Notes: generated from the sequence alone by a model not told the origin. DNA of 64,000 nucleotides from Alkalimonas cellulosilytica (GCF_036325985.1 NZ_JAUHLI010000011.1:1-64000), one strand, 5' to 3'. Shown: positions 39,786 to 49,713, numbered from the stretch's first letter. A program made the numbers and translations.

Positions 39786-41411
39786 ATGAATGTAAGTATA
39801 TGGGCAGGCATCTGCCTGACAGTAGCAAGTATCAGTGTGCCAGCCATCACAGCAGAAGCAAGTTACCGTGATTTGTTCAGTGCGCATTTTGCAGCCGATG
39901 AGCCCGGCGCTGTGGTGTTGGTAAGCCGGCAAGGTGAGACTTTATACCGGGCCGCTTTCGGCAAAGCAGATTTAAGTCTGGATGTTGCGATAACGGATGA
40001 TATGGTGTTCCCCATCGGTTCTGTGAGCAAGCAGTTTACCTCGGTTGCCATTTTGCAGCTGATGGAGCAGGGGAAACTAACGCTGGATGATACCATACAG
40101 CAGCATTTGCCGGATTTTCCGCAGTTATCCCACCCAATCACTATCCGGCAGTTGCTAAGCCATACCTCTGGGCTTGAAAACTACATTGCACGGCATGAGT
40201 GGCGTGAACACTGGCGCAATGACTTTACCTTATCAGAGATGCGTCAACATTATGTGCATTACCCGCTTAAGTTTGCCCCTGATCAGCACTTTGATTACAG
40301 CAACTCCGGCTATCTGGTGTTGGCGGAAATTATTGAGCACTTGTCGGGTCTGTCGTATGGCGACTATGTGACTGAGCGGTTGTTTGCTCCGGCAGGCATG
40401 AAACAAAGTTATCAGCTGGACAATTACACTGTGATCCCAGGGATGCCCCGCGGCTACATCCCGCACGGCTCAGGATACCGGTTGGCTGACTTTGTCAGCA
40501 TGACGCACATGATAGGGCCAGGATCACTGGCCAGTACTCTGGATGATCTGCTGCGCTGGGATCAGGCCCTCTTTAGCGGACAGCTGATTGCAAAAGAGAG
40601 TCTGCAGCAGGCGCTGAGTTCTCACACCTTAAGCAATGGTTCTGCTACCGGTTATGGTCTGGGCTGGGAAGTGCGTTCTATTCGTGGACGTCCTTCGTTT
40701 GAGCACGGTGGCTATATGTATGGTTACTTTAGTGCGGTCCTGACTATGCCGGAGCAAGGCATTATGGTCGCTATTTTAACCAACAGCCGTAAAACCGACC
40801 CACGCGAGCTTGCAGTGCAGGCCGCGGCGATGGCACTAAATGAGCCGTTCCCTCAGCCGGAGTTGGTTGCCTTAACCAGCGACATGGCAGAGCAATGGGT
40901 GGGCGTCTATCTGGACGAGCATGGCGTGGAGCGAACCATTGGACTGTTTAATGATGAGCTCTATATCCGTCGGGGTGCTGGACGGATGTGGCCATTGCAG
41001 CCCTCAGCAGCCGGATACCTGCATTACGAAGAAGGGCTGAGTTATCTGGCTTTAACCGGAGATGGCACGCTCGAACTGCACCAAAGGGAAGGGGTGATGT
41101 CCCGTTCTCAGCGGAAAACGGCTCAGGTTGCGCCTTTGAATACCGTGTCTTTAACCCCTGCCCAGCTCAAAGCACTGACCGGTGTTTATCAATTGGCTGA
41201 AACTTTTTCGCTGCACGTTTTTACGGAAGACAATCGATTATTTATTCAGGGTACCGGGCAAAATGCCGGTGAGGTGTTTGCGTTATCCGCCACGCATTTA
41301 ATATCGATCACGGATGCGGTGGAGTTTGAGTTCGAACAAGACGAAACCGGCGCAGTGACAGCGTTGCGCCTTTTGCAAGGTGGGCAGACCTTCCGCGCGC
41401 CGAAAATATAA
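39786..41411 (+). CDS. Secreted serine hydrolase, class C beta-lactamase/PBP-like fold
   Basis: A 541-residue protein with a signal peptide (WAGICLTVASISVPAITAEA). The transpeptidase-like domain has SxxK at 79-82 (IGSVSKQFTSVAILQL), YSN at 171-173 (FDYSNSGYLVLAEII) and HGG (FEHGGYMYGYF), the three catalytic motifs. A C-terminal ~180-residue domain (lipocalin-like, LTGVYQLAETFSLHVF, FIQGTGQ) follows, often seen in peptidase or esterase members rather than antibiotic-resistance enzymes. Followed after 50 nt by a ToxR/CadC-like regulator on the same strand, suggesting cotranscription. Confidence 0.9.
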   Translation: MNVSIWAGICLTVASISVPAITAEASYRDLFSAHFAADEPGAVVLVSRQGETLYRAAFGKADLSLDVAITDDMVFPIGSVSKQFTSVAILQLMEQGKLTLDDTIQQHLPDFPQLSHPITIRQLLSHTSGLENYIARHEWREHWRNDFTLSEMRQHYVHYPLKFAPDQHFDYSNSGYLVLAEIIEHLSGLSYGDYVTERLFAPAGMKQSYQLDNYTVIPGMPRGYIPHGSGYRLADFVSMTHMIGPGSLASTLDDLLRWDQALFSGQLIAKESLQQALSSHTLSNGSATGYGLGWEVRSIRGRPSFEHGGYMYGYFSAVLTMPEQGIMVAILTNSRKTDPRELAVQAAAMALNEPFPQPELVALTSDMAEQWVGVYLDEHGVERTIGLFNDELYIRRGAGRMWPLQPSAAGYLHYEEGLSYLALTGDGTLELHQREGVMSRSQRKTAQVAPLNTVSLTPAQLKALTGVYQLAETFSLHVFTEDNRLFIQGTGQNAGEVFALSATHLISITDAVEFEFEQDETGAVTALRLLQGGQTFRAPKI

Positions 41412-41461
41412 CTAATAACGTTGGCTACTGCGTTCTGAGATGAGCGCAGTGATTGGATACG

Positions 41462-42958
41462 ATGAGTGACACTGTGAGAAGTTGCGATAATTCAGCGGTC
41501 TGGTTAAACAAGCACTGGTATTTTGATGCCAGGCATAACATTTTGCGGACAAAAGATGGCACAGTACAAGACATGGAGCATCAGTTGTTTGTGTTGCTTG
41601 ACTATTTTATCCGGCGTGAACAGCAGGTGTTGTCTAAGGACCAGCTGCTGCAGAATAATTGGCCAGGACGGGTGGTCAACGAAGACAGCCTGACGGTCGC
41701 CATCAGCAAGCTGCGCAAAGTCTTTGGTGAAAAAGCCAGGCAACCCCGTCTTATTAAAACCATACCTGGTGTCGGTTACCAGTTTATTGGTCAGGTGCAG
41801 CCTGCAGAGTATGTGACAGAATTCAGTACAGCCCAATCGAATCGCGCTTCGTTGCTTAGAGCATGGCCGTTGTTTGCTGCAGTATTGTTGATGAGCTGGC
41901 TGGCAGTGCCACTGCTGTTGCATCAGCCCGCCCCCTCGCACACGATGCATCCGGATGCGGTTGCTAAGAAAGATTTAGTCATACTGCAGGAGTTAACGCA
42001 ACAATCGGAGCAGGCTGAGCTTAGCCAGATCCCAGAGCTTTTAGCGCAGTGGCGCACTTTTTTGATTGCAGAACCAGAGCAGGTGCAGGGGTACTGGTAT
42101 CTGGCCTGGTTAAAAATACGTTTGCTGGGTCAGCAGTTGCCTGAGCAACCGCAGCACTTTGGCGAACTGAACGCCTTGCTGCAAAAAGTGGTGACGCTGG
42201 AACCCACGCATGCAGAAGCATGGAGCTGGTTAGCGCGGTTGCATTTTTGGCACCAGGCGGATTATGCGCAAGCTGCCAGCTATTACCAGCAGGCGCTGCA
42301 GCTCAAAAAAGATGCGGGTTTCTACTATGGCTATGCCGAAATGCAATTGGCTCGGGGCAAATTTGACGAGACCATCGCCCTGGTGGACAAGGCGCGGCAG
42401 CTAAGACCGCATGATTTTGCTTTTCCCGGGCTCGCCTGGGCCTATCAGCTGAGCGGCAGAAGCGAAGAGGCCTGGCAAGAATTGCTGCGCATCAGGCAAA
42501 CGGAGCGGGCCAGCGGGTTGTGGCACCGCTCAGCGCTGCGGATTACTCATGAACTCGGGCTTGATCAGCAAAGCTTTGCCTCAATGCGCTGGTTGTTGCA
42601 ACAAACGGATGAAGGGCAGGAACAGCTTGCTGCAGTAGAGCATCATTTTCATCAAGGGGGACTCACCGCGGTTTACCGCTACTTGCTTGGTGTGCAATTT
42701 AGCGGGGATATCGGCCACTACCGGCCACCTTTATCCTGGGCGCGTTACGCGATCCTGGCGGATAAAAACGAAACTGCTCTGCAGTATTTTGAGCAGGCGG
42801 CAGCTATCCGGCAGGCTCCGCTATTGTGGGCGGCTGTGGATCCATTTTACCAGCCTATTCACTGCAGCCCTCCCTTTCATCGCTGGCTGGAAACGCTTCA
42901 GTTGGGTGATTTTCAGGAGCAAAGCCATGTTTGCCTATTCCTGGAGCATAGGTTTTAA
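41462..42958 (+). CDS. Membrane-anchored winged-helix regulator with periplasmic TPR domain (copy 1)
   Basis: A 498-residue CadC/ToxR-type protein. The cytoplasmic winged helix (about 12-105) reads FVLLDYFIRREQQVLSKDQL, NWPGRVVNEDSLTVAISKLR and IKTIPGVGYQFIG. One membrane helix follows (PLFAAVLLMSWLAVPLLL, about 135-155). The C-terminal part (about 170-498) has TPR-like helices (AEAWSWLARLHFWHQADYAQ, ASYYQQALQLKKDAGFYYG). DNA binding while membrane-bound would transmit an envelope signal to transcription. ATG 41462 used. It has a clear paralogue at 44692-46137. Likely regulates the serine hydrolase upstream or itself; this is inferred from position. Confidence 0.9.
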   Translation: MSDTVRSCDNSAVWLNKHWYFDARHNILRTKDGTVQDMEHQLFVLLDYFIRREQQVLSKDQLLQNNWPGRVVNEDSLTVAISKLRKVFGEKARQPRLIKTIPGVGYQFIGQVQPAEYVTEFSTAQSNRASLLRAWPLFAAVLLMSWLAVPLLLHQPAPSHTMHPDAVAKKDLVILQELTQQSEQAELSQIPELLAQWRTFLIAEPEQVQGYWYLAWLKIRLLGQQLPEQPQHFGELNALLQKVVTLEPTHAEAWSWLARLHFWHQADYAQAASYYQQALQLKKDAGFYYGYAEMQLARGKFDETIALVDKARQLRPHDFAFPGLAWAYQLSGRSEEAWQELLRIRQTERASGLWHRSALRITHELGLDQQSFASMRWLLQQTDEGQEQLAAVEHHFHQGGLTAVYRYLLGVQFSGDIGHYRPPLSWARYAILADKNETALQYFEQAAAIRQAPLLWAAVDPFYQPIHCSPPFHRWLETLQLGDFQEQSHVCLFLEHRF

Positions 42959-43082
42959 GGTTATACAAGGCTAAGCCGGCTCTTTGATGGGGTTATGCAT
43001 TTAGCTACCGATAAGTTTACATAGTGGCTGCCATGTGCTTTGCTATTTATTAGTGCAGCAAAGCGCATTCGATTGAGGAAGT

Positions 43083-43610
43083 ATGAAAACTCTAAAAAGG
43101 TTTCTGCTGTTAGCGTTATTCTTTCATGGGAATCCTCTTGCATCTGACTTTGAGCAAAATCTGACCTTATGGCTGCATGAAGTTAATGACTCTATTTATG
43201 AGAATGGCAAGCCGTTAACCAAAGAATTGCAGCAAGTCGCAGCTGAACTTGGCATAACTCGACCAGACAAGATCAGAATACTTATTGTCGATGAAATCCC
43301 TACTCCTATGGCTTTACCTAAATTGTACCGTGAGGGAAAGCAACGGAAACTATGGGGACCAGACATCAAAGGTAATGCGCAGATATTTGGTTATAGTATA
43401 GCGGTCACCCAGGAGGTATTTGATGATATGGGTAAAATGGCTCATGAGCTGATGCATGTCAGGCAAGTTGAGCGTTTTGGGTCGCTGGAAAAGTTTGTCG
43501 TGGAGTACTTGCGTCAAATTGAGCATTACGGCTATTTTGATGCCCCACTTGAAGTTGAGGCATTTCAGCAAAATAGTCGCTATGGTGGCAGTCAGGTGCT
43601 CGAAAAATAA
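43083..43610 (+). CDS. Secreted HExxH putative metallopeptidase
   Basis: A 175-residue protein with a signal peptide (RFLLLALFFHGNPLASDF). A zincin motif H121-E122-x-x-H125 lies in MAHELMHVRQVERFG, followed by FVVEYLRQIEHYGYFDAPLE; the Glu in PLEVEAF may be the third ligand. The rest (ITRPDKIRILIVDEIPTPMA, YSIAVTQEVFDDM) fits the short secreted metalloprotease-like proteins seen in aquatic gammaproteobacteria. Function beyond possible peptide cleavage is unknown. Located between the two paralogous regulators. Confidence 0.72.
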   Translation: MKTLKRFLLLALFFHGNPLASDFEQNLTLWLHEVNDSIYENGKPLTKELQQVAAELGITRPDKIRILIVDEIPTPMALPKLYREGKQRKLWGPDIKGNAQIFGYSIAVTQEVFDDMGKMAHELMHVRQVERFGSLEKFVVEYLRQIEHYGYFDAPLEVEAFQQNSRYGGSQVLEK

Positions 43611-43692
43611 TTCAGGTGTGACTTTAGCTAAATGCTGCTGCACAAGCAAAGCACCCTGATGCAGTCCAACTGCTGCATGTTTCGGCTTGATA

Positions 43693-44442
43693 TCAGAATG
43701 TGTAAGCCCAGCCGGCTACCAGGGTGTAAAAACTCTGGCTGTCTACCATCTCACTACGATGTTCTCCGATGAAGCGGGCAAACTGGCTGCTGACAATCAG
43801 CTTGCTGTTAGTGGACGTTGCTTTTATCAGGGTGATGCCCGATTGCGCTCTAAAACGGCCTTTGGCCTGATAGTGGCGCAATCCGGTTCGGTCCGATTCG
43901 GCCTCACTGATGCCAAAGTAATAATTGCCGATCTTGCTATCCCAGTAATGCACACTGAGTTCTGGCACAACGACTAAACCAAGGGTATCCCACTGAATAG
44001 CGCGCCCCACTGTTACGGCCGAGGTCATTCCATGGTGAGTCCCGGTGATGTCTGTCATCAGCGAGGCTTTGGTATGGTAATCGCCGTATTGATAAGCCAG
44101 CTCAATGCCTGCCAGGTAACTGAAGCGGCGTTTATCCAGAGCACTGATCGCTGGATCGCTGGCTTTTTTGGGATCAAAGTAACCCGCAGCCGGGGCTAAC
44201 CTGGCGGAAAGCCGGATCGGCTGGTTCTTATTCAGCTGGTAAGCTGCTTCCAAGCCATGAATACTGAATCGATCGCCCTGATAGCTGAACCAGGGGAGTA
44301 CAAATTGCTCCGAAGTAACGCTTTTGTAGGGGGTGGCATAGTGAATCATGCCAATACCCAGCTCGCGTTCGGCAGCCTGCGCTGCTATAAATTTACCAGT
44401 GATGATCATGGCCACCGCTGTCCAAAGAGTCATAGATTTCAT
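43693..44442 (-). CDS. MipA/OmpV family outer-membrane protein
   Basis: A 249-residue protein with a signal peptide (AVAMIITGKFIAAQAAEREL) and beta-barrel periodicity. MipA/OmpV features: LGIGMIHYATPYKSVTSEQF, VLPWFSYQGDRFSIHGLEAA, the central SYLAGIELAYQYGDYHTKAS, and IGNYYFGISEAESDRTGL. OmpV/MipA proteins act as porins or scaffolds for murein hydrolases. Ends in an aromatic residue (AGWAYTF). Transcribed toward the metallopeptidase gene and divergent from the second membrane regulator, which may control it. Confidence 0.88.
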   Translation of the reverse strand: MKSMTLWTAVAMIITGKFIAAQAAERELGIGMIHYATPYKSVTSEQFVLPWFSYQGDRFSIHGLEAAYQLNKNQPIRLSARLAPAAGYFDPKKASDPAISALDKRRFSYLAGIELAYQYGDYHTKASLMTDITGTHHGMTSAVTVGRAIQWDTLGLVVVPELSVHYWDSKIGNYYFGISEAESDRTGLRHYQAKGRFRAQSGITLIKATSTNSKLIVSSQFARFIGEHRSEMVDSQSFYTLVAGWAYTF

Positions 44443-44691
44443 AGGCTGTCCTGTTACTGTATACTGATTAAATCAAGGTGGCCTGGTATACACAATGAGC
44501 CAGGCCGGGAGCGCGGATTGTAGAGAACTGGTGTGCAGCTGGCTTATTAAATGCTCTGAATCATTTTGAAGCATGGTCTTCAGAATTCTTAACTGGCTGA
44601 GAGTCAGAGCAACAGCAGAATTCGCGTCTCAGCTATGAGCCCAGCCAGGGCTCTGCCAGGCTGCTTTCGGGTTCCAACAATGAGTAGGATC

Positions 44692-46137
44692 ATGAATCAC
44701 AATGCAAGTCGCCCAGTTTGGCTGAACGATGATTGGTATTTCGATGCAACCCGTAATATCTTGCGAAAAGATGGGGTCCAGTATGAGATGGAGCATCAGC
44801 TGTTTGTATTGTTGGACTACTTTGTGCAGCGTGAACTACAGGTGCTTGGTAAAGATCAGCTTATTACCGACAACTGGCCGGGCAAGGTGGTGAATGAAGA
44901 CAGCTTGACGGTCGCCATCAGCAAGCTGCGTAAAGTCTTCGGTGAGCAGGTCAAGCAACCTACCCTGATTAAGACTATTCCTGGTATTGGGTATCAGTTT
45001 ATTGCCTCTGTACGCCAGGCTGAAGATGCTGCGCAGGAGGCAACATCAGAGGCCAAAGGTGGTTCTATCCTGAAAGCCTGGCCTTTGTTTGCAACGGTAT
45101 TGCTGATGAGTTGGCTGGCGTTGCCCTGGCTGTTGCAAGAGCCTGAGCCCATGGCCCAGCAGGATGCCGGAGTTAGCGCAGACATGACACCACTGCAGCG
45201 GTTGATACAGCAGTCGGAGCAGGCTGAGCGTGCACAGATCCCTGATTTGTTGGAGGAGTGGCGGAAGCTGTTGCTGCAGGACCCGGAGTTGGTACAGGGG
45301 TACTGGCATCTGGCCTGGCTAAAGATCCGCTTACTGGGCAATGACTTGCCAGAGCAGCCGCAGCATTTTGCCGAACTGAATGCCTTGCTGCAACGGGTGG
45401 TTGCGCTGCAGCCTGAGCATGCCGAGGCCTGGAGCTGGCTGGCACGCATTCATTTCTGGCACCGCTCAGACTATGCTCAGTCGGCGGCCTATTTTGAGCA
45501 GGCTTTGCAACTTAAAGAAGATGCAAATTTCTATTACGCCTATGGCGAAATGCTGCTGGCCCATGGCCAGTTTGAAGCAACCTTTGAACTGGCCAACCGG
45601 GCGCTGCAAATGCTGCCCCATCTGTATGCCTTTCCGGGGATGGCCTGGGCCTACCAGCTGAGTGGCCATACCGATGAGGCCTGGCGCGAATTGCAGCGCA
45701 TTGGCCAGACTGAGCGACAAACCAAGATGTGGCATTGCTCTGCACTGCGTATCAGTTACGAGCTTGGTTTGTACGATCACACTTTCCAGTCATTGCACTG
45801 GTTATTGCAGCAAAGTGACGAAGGCCGTGGTCATCTGCAGCAGGTCAGCACACTCTATCAAACCGAGGGCATGCCGGCGGTATTTGGTTACTTACTGGCC
45901 CATGAGTTTACCGACGATATTGGTCATTACCGGCCTCCCTTGTCCTGGGCACGCTACGCCATTTTAACCGGTGACCTGGAAACAGCTGAACAGCTTTTTC
46001 AGCAAGCCGTAGCCCTCAGGCAGATCCCTTTGCTATGGGCGGCCGTCGATCCTGTGTATGCCCCCTTGCATCAGAGTCCGGTGTTCAGCAACTGGCTGCA
46101 GAGCATTCAGCTCTCAGAGGCGATGCTGGCGCGTTAG
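44692..46137 (+). CDS. Membrane-anchored winged-helix regulator with periplasmic TPR domain (copy 2)
   Basis: A 481-residue paralogue of the protein at 41462. The winged helix is nearly unchanged (EDSLTVAISKLRKVFGE, IKTIPGIGYQFIA), one membrane helix (PLFATVLLMSWLALPWLLQ) and TPR-like periplasmic helices (AEAWSWLARIHFWHRSDYAQ, ALQLKEDANFYYAYGEMLL) follow. The two copies agree over the full length, so they arose by duplication; the most variable part is the segment after the membrane helix. ATG 44692 is chosen (TAGGA upstream) with 44680 possible. Its stop overlaps tail to tail by 4 nt with the alpha/beta hydrolase gene. Confidence 0.9.
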   Translation: MNHNASRPVWLNDDWYFDATRNILRKDGVQYEMEHQLFVLLDYFVQRELQVLGKDQLITDNWPGKVVNEDSLTVAISKLRKVFGEQVKQPTLIKTIPGIGYQFIASVRQAEDAAQEATSEAKGGSILKAWPLFATVLLMSWLALPWLLQEPEPMAQQDAGVSADMTPLQRLIQQSEQAERAQIPDLLEEWRKLLLQDPELVQGYWHLAWLKIRLLGNDLPEQPQHFAELNALLQRVVALQPEHAEAWSWLARIHFWHRSDYAQSAAYFEQALQLKEDANFYYAYGEMLLAHGQFEATFELANRALQMLPHLYAFPGMAWAYQLSGHTDEAWRELQRIGQTERQTKMWHCSALRISYELGLYDHTFQSLHWLLQQSDEGRGHLQQVSTLYQTEGMPAVFGYLLAHEFTDDIGHYRPPLSWARYAILTGDLETAEQLFQQAVALRQIPLLWAAVDPVYAPLHQSPVFSNWLQSIQLSEAMLAR

Positions 46138-47114
46138 TTCGGTTGTGTATTGGCCTCTAGCCATTGGCGGATTTGGTCTCTGCTCTGTGTGGAGAATGAA
46201 AGCTCACGCCAGCTACCCTGATAACAGGAAGGCGCTCTTTTAAACGAATGCTCTTCGCCTGCGGCAACGTAATAGCTGATGTTATCGGGCAGCTGGTCGG
46301 GGAAAAGACGATCCAACGCTTGCAGGCTCCATGCCGGGCTAACCAAGGGATCGTTTTCGCCAAACATCATGAAAAACGGTTGATGAATGGCTTTGAGGTA
46401 AGCATCTGGCTCGAAATCTTTGATCAGATTCAATTGGCGCAAATTCCCTTTCCAGCCCACCAGCGAAATGAAGAACAGATTGCGGCTGACTTGACGGCTG
46501 GCTTTACGCTCAGCCTCTTGCTGCGACAAGCCTTGCTTGCATTGCAGTATGCTGGCGGCATCATTAATCATTTGCCGCCGCACGCCAAAGGTTGGTCCGG
46601 CCATGCTGATGCCACCGGCAAACACTTCCGGATACTCTGCCAGGGCAATCTGTACGATCCAGCCGCCCTGGCTATGGCCCACGACAAACACCTGCTCATG
46701 GTCAATAAAGTCGTACTCCTGCAGGTGAAGCGCGACATTGCGTGCATCCAGCGCTCTTTGCTCAAAGCTGGTGCTGTACCAGACACCTTCGGAATCACCT
46801 AAGCCCCGTTTATCAAAGTACACCATGGTGAATCCTTGTTCGACCAGGTTGTGGTCGAAAAAGAACTCCGTAGTGCTTTGGTAGTTTTTAAGGGTGGATC
46901 CTGTGCCAGAACCAACCAGAAAAATAATCGCTGGTTGCTTCTTGCGAATGGTGTGGTCACGGACCATATAGCCATCCAGTAAATAACCTTCGCTCGGCGC
47001 TTTAAATGGGATCCGTTCTATAGTGCTTGTTGCGTTTGCTGTATTGGCCTGGGCTGGTGCAATAGCAAGGCTTACCGTCAGCATAATCACAATAGCCAAA
47101 GTCTGTTTGAACAT
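46134..47114 (-). CDS. Secreted alpha/beta hydrolase
   Basis: A 326-residue protein with a signal peptide (LAIVIMLTVSLAIAPAQANT). Alpha/beta-hydrolase fold: IIFLVGSGTGSTLKNYQS (oxyanion region), FDKRGLGDSEG, the nucleophile elbow GHSQGG with S148, the acid in FGENDPLVSP and H in AAGEEHSFKRAP. Probably an esterase or peptidase acting in the periplasm; the substrate is unknown. Divergent from the second serine hydrolase. Confidence 0.9.
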   Translation of the reverse strand: MFKQTLAIVIMLTVSLAIAPAQANTANATSTIERIPFKAPSEGYLLDGYMVRDHTIRKKQPAIIFLVGSGTGSTLKNYQSTTEFFFDHNLVEQGFTMVYFDKRGLGDSEGVWYSTSFEQRALDARNVALHLQEYDFIDHEQVFVVGHSQGGWIVQIALAEYPEVFAGGISMAGPTFGVRRQMINDAASILQCKQGLSQQEAERKASRQVSRNLFFISLVGWKGNLRQLNLIKDFEPDAYLKAIHQPFFMMFGENDPLVSPAWSLQALDRLFPDQLPDNISYYVAAGEEHSFKRAPSCYQGSWRELSFSTQSRDQIRQWLEANTQPN

Positions 47115-47298
47115 AAGTAAACTCCTGAAGCAAAAGGCTGGTTTGTTTCGTTCAGCCTGGGTTGCTGGCTATTTTCTATACCACTCTGGTCGTAGCAAGT
47201 TAAATCTGCTTTTTGGAAGACTTAATAAGCTTTAATGCTAAGCCGTTGCATGGCCAGGTTTAGAATTCCCGCGGAATAATTGATAGAGGAGTTCGGAC

Positions 47299-48297
47299 AT
47301 GAATAGGTTGATAATTCTAAGTGTTCTCATGGCAATCTGCTTGTTACCTTCGACCTGGCTGCAAGCTGAGTCTATGAGGGATCTACAAAGCATTTTGATG
47401 GACATTAAGCAGCGGTCGATTGATACGCGCTCCGATGCGGTACTTATTTTACAGGGTGATAAACAGCTTTTGTCTTATACCTCAACAAAGAGCGAGCAGC
47501 CAATAGAGCTTATGTCTGCTTATAAGTCGATCGTGGCAATGGCCATTGGCCGGTTGCTATTCAATGAGCAGTTAACCTCACTTGATGAGCCTGTTTCAAG
47601 TTTTTATCCTGAGTGGAGGCAGGGTGATAAAGCGAGCATCACAGTGCGCCACTTGCTCAATCACACATCAGGTTTACAAGATGTCATGAATGCAGGCGAA
47701 GAAATTTATCCAAGCCCCGATGTGATCAAATTGGCTCTGGCTGCAGAGTTGAGTGAGCCGCCAGGTTCAAAGGTTCGCTATAACAATAAAGCCGTCAATC
47801 TGCTGGCAGGAATTATTGAAAAGGCATCGGGTACTGCTATGGATCAATTCCTGATGGCTGAGTTTTTCGAACCGCTTGGGATTGAGCAGTACAAATTTTA
47901 CTATGATAGTGCCGGTAATCCACATGCTATGGCTGGGCTGGAGCTTACCGCATCCGATGCAGCCAAATTCGGACTTGTCGTAGCAAATGGCGGTAGCTGG
48001 CGTGAGCAATCGCTTATACGCTTCGAGTTCATTGAAGAGATGCTGGCACAAAGCCAGCCCTATAGTGCACGACTTGGGTTGCTCTGGTGGCGTCATGAAT
48101 ACAAAACAACCCAAGGTGACACCAAGTTATTGTATTACGCAGATGGCTATTTAGGGCAATACATTGTTGTGGTCCCAGAGTTGAGTTTGGTTGGGGTACG
48201 ACAGCTTAAGCGAACCGAGCAACCTGGCAGCAATGAGCATGCATTCAAGGACTTTAAAGAGTTGATGGCCCAGTTGGCTGATTATCTGGCTCAGTAA
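47299..48297 (+). CDS. Secreted serine hydrolase, beta-lactamase/PBP-like fold (short)
   Basis: A 332-residue protein with a signal peptide (IILSVLMAICLLPSTWLQAE). SxxK at 73-76 (LMSAYKSIVAMAIGRLL), YNN at 161-163 (RYNNKAVNLLAGIIEKAS) in place of YSN, and a weakly conserved third motif (LYYADGYLGQYIVVVPEL). Class C beta-lactamase or esterase family; the missing HGG-type triad suggests an esterase or divergent member. AGGAG lies before ATG 47299. Second member of this fold in the region, but much shorter than 39786-41411. Confidence 0.88.
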   Translation: MNRLIILSVLMAICLLPSTWLQAESMRDLQSILMDIKQRSIDTRSDAVLILQGDKQLLSYTSTKSEQPIELMSAYKSIVAMAIGRLLFNEQLTSLDEPVSSFYPEWRQGDKASITVRHLLNHTSGLQDVMNAGEEIYPSPDVIKLALAAELSEPPGSKVRYNNKAVNLLAGIIEKASGTAMDQFLMAEFFEPLGIEQYKFYYDSAGNPHAMAGLELTASDAAKFGLVVANGGSWREQSLIRFEFIEEMLAQSQPYSARLGLLWWRHEYKTTQGDTKLLYYADGYLGQYIVVVPELSLVGVRQLKRTEQPGSNEHAFKDFKELMAQLADYLAQ

Positions 48298-48492
48298 TAC
48301 AGACGGTCAGAAGGGCTGCACCCTGCCATATTTTGCTTGCAGTTGACTGGCATTCGAATGCACTGATAAAGCAACGAATGCAATTGTAATCAGTTATTTC
48401 TGCAATAAAGTCTTACAATCGGTGACAATGTTCAGCGGCGATGAGCATTACAATAGGTATTGTTTAACGTGGGACGATTTGGAGCAAACCCG

Positions 48493-49713
48493 ATGCGTTT
48501 CTTACTGATGTGTTTTACTTTGCTGCTGGCAGGCCCCTCCCTGGCAGCGACTGCTTTGTTGAATGGTCACTGGTATCAGGAGGGCACCTTTGTTGCCCAG
48601 ACCTGGTATGTGCGGGATGGTGTGCTGACCCAGCAGACACCTGCTGAAATCCACCGAAGTGTGGATTTACAAGGGGGCTTTGTGGTGCCCCCTTATGCCG
48701 AAGCGCACAACCACAACCTGCAAAACCCCTGGCTGGCGCAGAACTTTCATCAGCGTTATCTGCAGGATGGCGTCTTTTATGGCTTGATGATGTGTGGCAG
48801 CCATCAGAGCTATGGCGATACCCAAGCGGTGCTGGCAGAGCTGACCTTGGATATCGAGCTGGTTGGGGCCTGCATTTCCAGTTCCGATGGCCATCCGCTA
48901 CGCATGGCGCTGCGCACAGAGCCGGGCCAGCCTGAAGTCCGCCCTGAAGAGGTCTATGACCAGTCCTTTATTGTGATCGACACCCTGGACGACATTGCTG
49001 CCAAGTGGCCATTATTCGCGGAAAATCAGGCCCGTTGGGCGAAGATTATTCTGGTGCATCATGAGCGCTCAGAGCGTCGTGGCGAGCAGCGCTACTTTGG
49101 TGTCAATGGTTTGCAGCCAGAGGTGGTGAAGCCGCTGGTGGCTTTTTTGCAGCAGCAAGGGGTGCGGGTAGCCGCGCATGTCGAGTCGGCGGCAGACTTT
49201 GCTCTGGCGGTGGAAGCCGGTGTGGATTTGATTGCCCATCTGCCTGGTTATCAGTGGTGGCAGGGCTATGCGCCAGAACTGTACCGACTAAGCGATGAAG
49301 CCATTGCAATGGCTGCAGACAAACAAATTCCATTGGTTGCTACGGCTGGTGTCAGCCCACTGTTTTATGCCAGCCAACCAGAACAGCTGGAGCGCGTGAA
49401 GGCATTGCAGCGGCAAAATCTGCAGCGCCTGTTGCAAGCCGGGGTGCCCATCCTGATGGGGTCGGATCGCTTTGATGCCAATGTGTTGGCCGAGGTGGAT
49501 TATCTGCATAGCCTGGCTATTTTTAGCAAGCCGCAGCTATTGCAATTGCTGGTAGCGGACACAGCACGCTTTCTGTTTCCCGGGCGGGCTCTGGGCCGGT
49601 TTGCGGAGGGGTACGAAGCAAGTTTGCTGGTGTTGGATGCTAACCCACTGGAAGACTGGTCGGCCCTTCGACGTATTCAATTAAAGATGCGGCAAGGTCA
49701 GTTGCTGGATTAG
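48493..49713 (+). CDS. Secreted amidohydrolase-family protein
   Basis: A 406-residue protein with a signal peptide (FLLMCFTLLLAGPSLAATAL). The N-terminal metal motif appears as PPYAEAHNHNLQNPW (H-x-H variant HNH). Other expected features: GVRVAAHVESAADFALAVEA with a His ligand, DLIAHLPGYQWW, PILMGSDRFDANVLAEVDYL with the active-site Asp, and FAEGYEASLLVLDANPLEDW near the end. Related to imidazolonepropionase/prolidase-like amidohydrolases; the substrate is unknown. ATG 48493 starts the signal peptide and has GGAG upstream. Confidence 0.88.
   Translation: MRFLLMCFTLLLAGPSLAATALLNGHWYQEGTFVAQTWYVRDGVLTQQTPAEIHRSVDLQGGFVVPPYAEAHNHNLQNPWLAQNFHQRYLQDGVFYGLMMCGSHQSYGDTQAVLAELTLDIELVGACISSSDGHPLRMALRTEPGQPEVRPEEVYDQSFIVIDTLDDIAAKWPLFAENQARWAKIILVHHERSERRGEQRYFGVNGLQPEVVKPLVAFLQQQGVRVAAHVESAADFALAVEAGVDLIAHLPGYQWWQGYAPELYRLSDEAIAMAADKQIPLVATAGVSPLFYASQPEQLERVKALQRQNLQRLLQAGVPILMGSDRFDANVLAEVDYLHSLAIFSKPQLLQLLVADTARFLFPGRALGRFAEGYEASLLVLDANPLEDWSALRRIQLKMRQGQLLD

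Noticed and set aside
46134..46137. 4-nt tail-to-tail overlap of the second membrane regulator and the alpha/beta hydrolase gene
   Set aside because: Short convergent overlaps are common in compact genomes; no special meaning is evident.
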